A DNA stretch of 10,700 nucleotides from Neptuniibacter sp. (GTDB taxonomy: Bacteria > Pseudomonadota > Gammaproteobacteria > Pseudomonadales > Balneatricaceae), in contig JAIBDV010000062.1 in the NCBI GenBank assembly GCA_024686055.1, forward strand, positions 1 through 10,700. The letters are read 5' to 3'. The first letter of the stretch is position 1; every line of letters starts with the position of its first letter. This document shows, in pieces, positions 7,185 to 10,700 of the stretch. Below the pieces are notes generated by a model. It had not been told where the DNA came from and searched no databases. It saw only the letters and a program-made list of their open reading frames with translations. Made by a program: the position numbers and the translations under genes.

Positions 7185-7211
7185 GGCACCGTCATCGGTG
7201 CCTGAATCAGG
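7185..7211 (-). other. Overlapping inverted repeats in porin mRNA leader
   Basis: GGCACCG (7185-7191) and CGGTGCC (7196-7202) form a perfect seven-bp stem with a four-base loop. CCTGA (7201-7205) and TCAGG (7207-7211) form a second palindrome sharing bases 7201-7202 with the first. On the minus strand the seven-bp stem lies just upstream of the AGGA ribosome site (7177-7174) of the porin GTG start. The two folds are partly exclusive, which would suit 5'-stabilisation or translational control. No known riboswitch is recognised. Confidence 0.5.
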
Positions 7212-7226
7212 GGATGAAGTCTATAC

Positions 7227-7244
7227 GTATCAGTACACTGATAC
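7227..7244. promoter_or_regulatory. Perfect 18-bp palindrome, probable operator for the porin gene
   Basis: GTATCAGT (7227-7234) and ACTGATAC (7237-7244) are exact reverse complements separated by two bases. On the minus strand it lies immediately upstream of a weak -10-like TATAGA (plus 7225-7220), about 62 bases before the porin GTG. It therefore covers the -10/-35 spacer, the usual place for a dimeric repressor of TetR or GntR type. No -35 consensus is visible. The regulator is not encoded in this window. Confidence 0.6.
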
Positions 7245-7291
7245 AGGCAGGCTGCGACCAAAGATGCAGACGAACCTCATATTTCGCCCAT

Positions 7292-7318
7292 AAAAAAGGC
7301 CCCCGCAGTGCGGGGGCC
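7292..7318 (-). terminator. Rho-independent terminator of the DUF1820 gene
   Basis: GGCCCCCGCA (7298-7307) and TGCGGGGGCC (7309-7318) form a ten-bp GC-rich stem. Read on the minus strand the hairpin is followed at once by six Ts (7297-7292). It lies 42 bases past the DUF1820 stop and just before the porin promoter region, so the two minus-strand genes are separate transcription units. Confidence 0.92.
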
Positions 7319-7359
7319 GAGAACAACAACAAAGAAATACGGCGTACTAAACCGGAGAA

Positions 7360-7680
7360 TCAGTTCTTCGGCGGTACGGAGACAGGAAAAGCACTGACTG
7401 TGCCTTTCGCATCAGAGATTTTGGCGATACCTTCGTTATCGACCTCATCTATTCGAACTATAGCCTGAATTGGCACATACGAGCGTTTAACCCCGGAAAA
7501 TTCCTGTTTCAGTTTCTCCTCACCTGGGTCCACCAGCAACTCTGAACGGCTGCCGAAGACAAACTCTTCAAGCTCCAGGAAACCCCACATTTCGCTTTGA
7601 TAGACGTGCCGGGCGTAAAGTTCGTAAACCTTATCCTGGTTGATAAAGGTCACGCGGTAGATCGACGCATCACTGGCCAT
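7360..7680 (-). CDS. DUF1820 family protein
   Basis: This is a 106-aa cytoplasmic protein without signal peptide or membrane segment. The sequence matches the pattern I know for DUF1820 of gamma- and betaproteobacteria: IYRVTFINQDKVYELYARHV, then MWGFLELEEFVFG, LLVDPGEEKLKQEFSGVKRS, and the C-terminal AIVRIDEVDNEG followed by a proline-rich tail. Its biochemical function is unknown. The start ATG at 7680 has only a distant GGGAAG as ribosome site. In many relatives this gene lies near miaB, as here, where it is divergent from miaB across a 268-base spacer. A strong terminator follows. Confidence 0.9.
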   Translation of the reverse strand: MASDASIYRVTFINQDKVYELYARHVYQSEMWGFLELEEFVFGSRSELLVDPGEEKLKQEFSGVKRSYVPIQAIVRIDEVDNEGIAKISDAKGTVSAFPVSVPPKN

Positions 7681-7948
7681 GGCGGTTTAGCTTCCCATCA
7701 AATATTTCGGTTATGTCACAGATATGGGGGAACCGACGCAACTATTCAACCACAGACCCCGCTGTCAGCAACATGAACAGATTTCCAGCAGCAGCCCCCG
7801 CAGCCCCGTCAGGAGCGGGTAAAATAGGAGCCGTAACCCTACCTCTGGCAGGGCTATTTCGGGCTGGTTAAATTCTGGTCGCTGCTGTTAGGTTCCAGTA
7901 TAATGCGCGGTCCTTTGCACAACCCCTCAAGTTCGATACAGGTGAACA
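7681..7948. other. Divergent spacer between DUF1820 gene and miaB
   Basis: The 268-base spacer contains no supported gene. It holds the miaB promoter box near its right end and an imperfect inverted repeat: AAATAG (7822-7827) and CCCT (7837-7840) pair with AGGG (7850-7853) and CTATTT (7854-7859), with a nine-base bulge. The left part should contain the DUF1820 promoter, but I find no clear one. Confidence 0.5.
7899..7904 (+). promoter_or_regulatory. -10 box of the miaB-phoH-ybeY operon promoter
   Basis: A perfect TATAAT lies 44 bases before the miaB ATG, predicting a start near 7911 and a leader of about 38 nt. The -35 region is poor (CTGGTC at 7875-7880 with an 18-base spacer), and no extended -10 TG precedes the box. 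The consensus -10 and its position ahead of the operon support it. Confidence 0.6.
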
Positions 7949-9304
7949 ATGGCTAAAAAGCTGTTTATTAAAACTCATGGCTGCCAGATGAATGAGTACG
8001 ACTCCTCCCGGATGGCTGATCTGCTGGGCGAAAGCCACGCGCTGGAGCTGACCGACAGCCCGGATGATGCTGACGTACTGCTGCTTAACACCTGTTCGAT
8101 CCGCGAGAAGGCCCAGGAAAAAGTATTCCACCAGCTGGGCCGCTGGCGCAAACTGAAAGAAAAGAACCCCGATCTGGTGATCGGCGTCGGTGGTTGCGTG
8201 GCCAGCCAGGAAGGGGACAGTATCCTCAGCCGCGCTCCCTACGTAGATATGATCTTCGGCCCGCAGACCCTGCACCGCCTGCCCGATATGATCGAAGAGA
8301 ACAAAACCGGTGTGGTCGGCATTGTCGATGTCAGCTTCCCTGAAGTAGAAAAATTCGACCACCTGCCAGCACCCAGTGTGGATGGCCCGGAAGCACTGGT
8401 ATCAGTGATGGAAGGCTGCTCCAAATACTGCACGTTCTGTGTGGTGCCTTACACCCGTGGTGAAGAAGTCAGCCGCCCGCTGGATGATGTGATCAGCGAA
8501 TGTGTCGAGCTGGCCGAACAGGGCGTGCGCGAAGTTAACCTGCTGGGCCAGAACGTTAATGCCTATCGCGGTGCCACCCATGATGGCGATATCGCCGATC
8601 TGGCGGAGCTGATCCGCACCCTGGCCGGCATTGATGGCCTCGATCGTATCCGCTTCACTACCAGCCATCCCGTTGAGTTCACCGACGCGCTGATCGAGGT
8701 TTACGCCGAAGTACCCGAGCTGGTCAGCTTCCTGCACCTGCCAGTACAGAGCGGTTCCGACCGTATCCTGATGGCGATGAAACGTGGTCATACAGCGCTG
8801 GAGTACAAATCCAAACTGCGCCGACTGAAGAAGATCCGCCCGGACATCACCTTCTCTTCCGACTTCATCATAGGCTTCCCAGGGGAAACCCAGGCCGACT
8901 TTGAGCAGACGCTGAAGCTGATCCACGATGTCGAGATGGACCAGTCCTACAGCTTTGTCTACAGCCGTCGCCCAGGCACACCGGCCTCTGATCTGCCGGA
9001 TGATGTCACTGAAGAAACCAAAAAACAGCGGCTGGCCATCCTGCAGGACCGTATCACCCAGCAGGCCCAGGCGATCAGCCGCCGCATGGTCGGTTCCGTA
9101 CAGCGTATTCTGGTCAACGGCTATTCCCGTAAAGACCCAGGCCAGCTGTCGGGTCGTACCGAGAACAACCGCGTCGTCAACTTCCGCTGTGATAATCCTG
9201 ATCTTATCGGCCACTTCGCCGATATCGAGATCGCCGATGCGTACACCAACTCGTTACTGGGCACCCTGCGTTGCTCCGAGCTGGACGCCGACTTTGTAAA
9301 ATAA
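7949..9304 (+). CDS. miaB: tRNA-2-methylthio-N6-(dimethylallyl)adenosine synthase MiaB
   Basis: MiaB is a radical-SAM methylthiotransferase that adds the 2-methylthio group to i6A37 in tRNAs reading UNN codons, improving reading-frame maintenance. The 451-aa protein has all six cluster cysteines. Cys12 (KTHGCQMNEYDS), Cys49 (NTCSIREKA) and Cys83 (GVGGCVA) hold the auxiliary [4Fe-4S] cluster in the N-terminal UPF0004 domain. Cys157, Cys161 and Cys164 (CSKYCTFCVVPYTRG) hold the SAM cluster. Numbering matches E. coli MiaB. LGQNVNAYRG, HLPVQSGSDRIL and SSDFIIGFPGET are further family blocks, and the last 70 or so residues form the TRAM RNA-binding domain. AGGTGA sits close before the ATG. It is the first gene of the miaB-phoH-ybeY order; phoH follows after 60 bases. 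Confidence 0.98.
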   Translation: MAKKLFIKTHGCQMNEYDSSRMADLLGESHALELTDSPDDADVLLLNTCSIREKAQEKVFHQLGRWRKLKEKNPDLVIGVGGCVASQEGDSILSRAPYVDMIFGPQTLHRLPDMIEENKTGVVGIVDVSFPEVEKFDHLPAPSVDGPEALVSVMEGCSKYCTFCVVPYTRGEEVSRPLDDVISECVELAEQGVREVNLLGQNVNAYRGATHDGDIADLAELIRTLAGIDGLDRIRFTTSHPVEFTDALIEVYAEVPELVSFLHLPVQSGSDRILMAMKRGHTALEYKSKLRRLKKIRPDITFSSDFIIGFPGETQADFEQTLKLIHDVEMDQSYSFVYSRRPGTPASDLPDDVTEETKKQRLAILQDRITQQAQAISRRMVGSVQRILVNGYSRKDPGQLSGRTENNRVVNFRCDNPDLIGHFADIEIADAYTNSLLGTLRCSELDADFVK

Positions 9305-9312
9305 TCCGACCT

Positions 9313-9349
9313 GCCGGGTACGCCCGGCGGTCAGCAGACCTTGAGTCTG
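9313..9349 (+). other. Tandem/alternative hairpins between miaB and phoH
   Basis: GCCGGG (9313-9318) pairs with CCCGGC (9323-9328) around a TACG loop. Directly abutting, GGTC (9329-9332) pairs with GACC (9337-9340). CAGAC (9335-9339) can instead pair with GTCTG (9345-9349), which would break the second stem. No T-tract follows; an A-run and the phoH ribosome site come next. It is unlikely to be a terminator and may be a processing or translation-tuning element. Confidence 0.4.
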
Positions 9350-9364
9350 AAAAAAGGAGCACTT

Positions 9365-10438
9365 TTGAACACCGCCCATACGCTGCAACTTACTCTGCAA
9401 CCGGACAACCCGGACTACCTGGCCAGCCTCTGCGGGCTGCTGGATGAACATCTGAAGCTGATCGAAACCCGGCTGCCAGTAGCCATTCATAACCGCGGCA
9501 ATCAGTTCCAGCTGCAGGGCGAGTCAGAAATCGTCCGGGTCGTGGGGACAATGCTGGAAGATCTGTACCAGCAGGCAAGCACCGGCCACCAGCTGACCCC
9601 CGACGAAGTTCATCTGTACCTGCAGCAGTCCGGCATCGAGCAACAGGTTGCTGGCGACGCTGAGAACATTGTCGATAGCAGTACCGATATTCGCACCCGC
9701 AAAGGACTGATCCGCTCCCGCGGGCCAAACCAGCAGAAATATGTGCAGGCCATTCGCCGCCACGATATCAATTTCGGTATCGGCCCGGCCGGTACCGGTA
9801 AAACCTACCTGGCCGTTGCCTGCGCTGTTGAAGCGCTGGAACGCGACGAGATCGATCGCATCCTGCTGGTACGCCCGGCGGTCGAAGCCGGTGAAAAACT
9901 CGGTTTCCTGCCTGGCGATCTGAGCCAGAAAGTGGACCCTTACCTGCGCCCGCTGTACGACGCTCTGTACGAGATGATCGGCTTTGACAAGGTTACCAAG
10001 CTGCTGGAGCGCAACATTATTGAAGTTGCCCCGCTGGCCTATATGCGCGGCCGTACCCTCAATGGCTCCTTCGTCATCCTCGATGAAAGCCAGAACACCA
10101 CCCGCGAACAGATGAAAATGTTCCTGACCCGTATCGGCTTTGGCACCACCGCCGTGATCACCGGTGACGTAACCCAGGTGGATTTACCGCGCGGCACTCA
10201 ATCGGGCTTACTGCACGCCATGCAGGTGCTGGACGGTGTTGAAGGGATCGGCTTTACCCACTTCAATGCCAAAGACGTGGTGCGCCACCCGCTGGTACAG
10301 CACATTGTGCGCGCCTACGACCGCTTTGAAGCCGCCGAAGAACAACGTCAGGCAACCCGCAAAGCTGAACGCAAGGCCGAGCGTCAGGTGCAACAGACCC
10401 TTGTCCAGGCCGTCACCGAAACTTCAAGTGATGCATAA
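9365..10438 (+). CDS. phoH: PhoH family protein (YbeZ), putative ATPase
   Basis: PhoH/YbeZ is a P-loop ATPase that partners with YbeY in RNA metabolism. The best start is TTG at 9365, with AAGGAG (9354-9359) five bases upstream, giving 357 aa starting (M)NTAHTLQLTLQP. An earlier in-frame TTG at 9341 lacks a ribosome site. Walker A is GPAGTGKT at residues 140-147 (Lys146), and Walker B is FVILDESQNTT with Asp240 and Glu241. VRPAVEAGEKLGFLPGD and TGDVTQVDLPRGTQSGL are characteristic PhoH blocks. The N-terminal third carries the usual HxxxIExR-like segment (LKLIETRLPVAIHNRGNQF). The last 35 or so residues are highly charged (RKAERKAERQ). The gene ends two bases before the next ATG, implying translational coupling. 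In the E. coli order it is ybeZ. Confidence 0.96.
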   Translation: MNTAHTLQLTLQPDNPDYLASLCGLLDEHLKLIETRLPVAIHNRGNQFQLQGESEIVRVVGTMLEDLYQQASTGHQLTPDEVHLYLQQSGIEQQVAGDAENIVDSSTDIRTRKGLIRSRGPNQQKYVQAIRRHDINFGIGPAGTGKTYLAVACAVEALERDEIDRILLVRPAVEAGEKLGFLPGDLSQKVDPYLRPLYDALYEMIGFDKVTKLLERNIIEVAPLAYMRGRTLNGSFVILDESQNTTREQMKMFLTRIGFGTTAVITGDVTQVDLPRGTQSGLLHAMQVLDGVEGIGFTHFNAKDVVRHPLVQHIVRAYDRFEAAEEQRQATRKAERKAERQVQQTLVQAVTETSSDA

Positions 10439-10440
10439 CT

Positions 10441-10700
10441 ATGACCATTGAGCTTGACGTTCAGTACGCCATCGACGACGCCAGCCTGCCTGCCGAACAG
10501 CAGCTGCAATTGTGGGTCGAAACCGCTCTGCAGGGCCTGCAGGACGAAGGTGAGCTGTGTATCCGCATCACTGAAGCCGACGAAAGTCAGAGCCTGAATC
10601 ATCACCTCAATCGCGCCTGGCGCCTTGCGGCCATTTTGGATCAGTACATTGAGCCCGTGCCGGCTCAACAGCGACTGGGACCCCACTGGTACCTGGGCAG
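10441..10700 (+). CDS. ybeY: YbeY N-terminus joined to unexpected sequence; 3'-truncated by window edge
   Basis: The ATG lies two bases after the phoH stop, the standard position of ybeY (endoribonuclease for rRNA maturation). Residues 1-55 fit YbeY: MTIELDVQYA, then a Gln-rich helix LPAEQQLQLWVETAL, then ELCIRITEADESQSLN, equivalent to the family's EVTIRVVDTAESHSLN. In normal YbeY this is followed by RGKDKPTNVLSFP and LLGDLVI. Here the open frame continues NRAWRLAAILDQYIEPVPAQ and ends GPHWYLG at the window edge. Neither other plus frame restores the YbeY core, so a single indel does not explain it. GPHWYLG resembles the start of the GNAT acetyltransferase core (HWYLxxLGVDP). The catalytic HGxLHLxGYDH motif would lie beyond the window in any case. 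It could be a fusion, a rearranged pseudogene, or an assembly join. Confidence 0.6.
   Translation, partial: MTIELDVQYAIDDASLPAEQQLQLWVETALQGLQDEGELCIRITEADESQSLNHHLNRAWRLAAILDQYIEPVPAQQRLGPHWYLG

Noticed and set aside
7172..7261. Upstream starts for the porin (7174, 7195, 7261)
   Set aside because: The start at 7261 would place the palindrome inside coding sequence, 7195 lies in a hairpin loop, and 7174 has AGG touching the ATG. GTG at 7165 gives both a spaced ribosome site and a clean signal peptide.
7822..7859. Imperfect inverted repeat before the miaB promoter as a terminator or small RNA
   Set aside because: It has a nine-base bulge, only three Ts follow it, and there is no upstream plus-strand gene to terminate.
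8402..9214. Long minus-strand open frame (270 aa) antisense to miaB
   Set aside because: The plus strand here encodes the conserved radical-SAM core of MiaB. The antisense frame has no recognisable motif and is explained by codon bias of the real gene. The same applies to long antisense frames inside the chemoreceptor (5002-5547) and over epmA (130-750).
9341..9367. Upstream TTG at 9341 as the phoH start
   Set aside because: It has no ribosome site, while AAGGAG lies at the correct distance before the in-frame TTG at 9365. The family N-terminus also fits the shorter form.
1..10700. Mobile elements, CRISPR arrays, tRNA or rRNA genes
   Set aside because: I saw no transposase or integrase motif, no regularly spaced direct repeats, and no tRNA- or rRNA-like conserved segment. 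Most genes are conserved housekeeping types.

Overview
The window looks like chromosomal DNA from a gammaproteobacterium, probably a marine or halophilic Oceanospirillales-type lineage. This placement is an inference from gene content: a lysylated-type EF-P with EpmA and EpmB, the miaB-phoH-ybeY order, a DUF1820 protein, and a Pseudomonas-style chemoreceptor. I saw no mobile element, CRISPR array, tRNA or rRNA.

Left part (1-2579): a complete EF-P modification module. efp (elongation factor P) and epmA (EF-P lysine ligase, cut by the window edge) lie on the minus strand with a strong hairpin terminator between them. epmB (radical-SAM lysine 2,3-aminomutase) is divergent on the plus strand. EpmB makes beta-lysine, EpmA attaches it to Lys34 of EF-P, and modified EF-P relieves ribosome stalling at proline runs. 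The 197-nt efp/epmB spacer holds a consensus-like promoter for epmB and a -10 plus a leader inverted repeat for efp.

Middle (2634-5810): a small exported protein with two cysteines (minus), a divergent YpsA/molybdenum-carrier-like protein that has lost part of the family signature (plus), then a 661-aa methyl-accepting chemotaxis protein with a large periplasmic sensor region (plus). A GC-rich hairpin closes the chemoreceptor gene.

Middle right (5846-7680, minus strand): a DUF1820 protein with a textbook terminator, then an outer-membrane beta-barrel porin. The porin promoter region carries a perfect 18-bp palindrome (likely operator), and its leader contains stacked inverted repeats.

Right part (7899-10700, plus strand): the conserved tRNA/RNA-maintenance operon miaB - phoH (ybeZ) - ybeY, preceded by a perfect TATAAT box. 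The most unexpected observation is at the very end. The YbeY reading frame starts normally, but from about base 10606 it no longer encodes the invariant YbeY core (RGKDKPTNVLSFP-type). It remains open and ends with a segment that resembles a GNAT acetyltransferase motif. This could be a gene fusion, a rearrangement, an assembly join or extreme divergence. The window ends too soon to decide.
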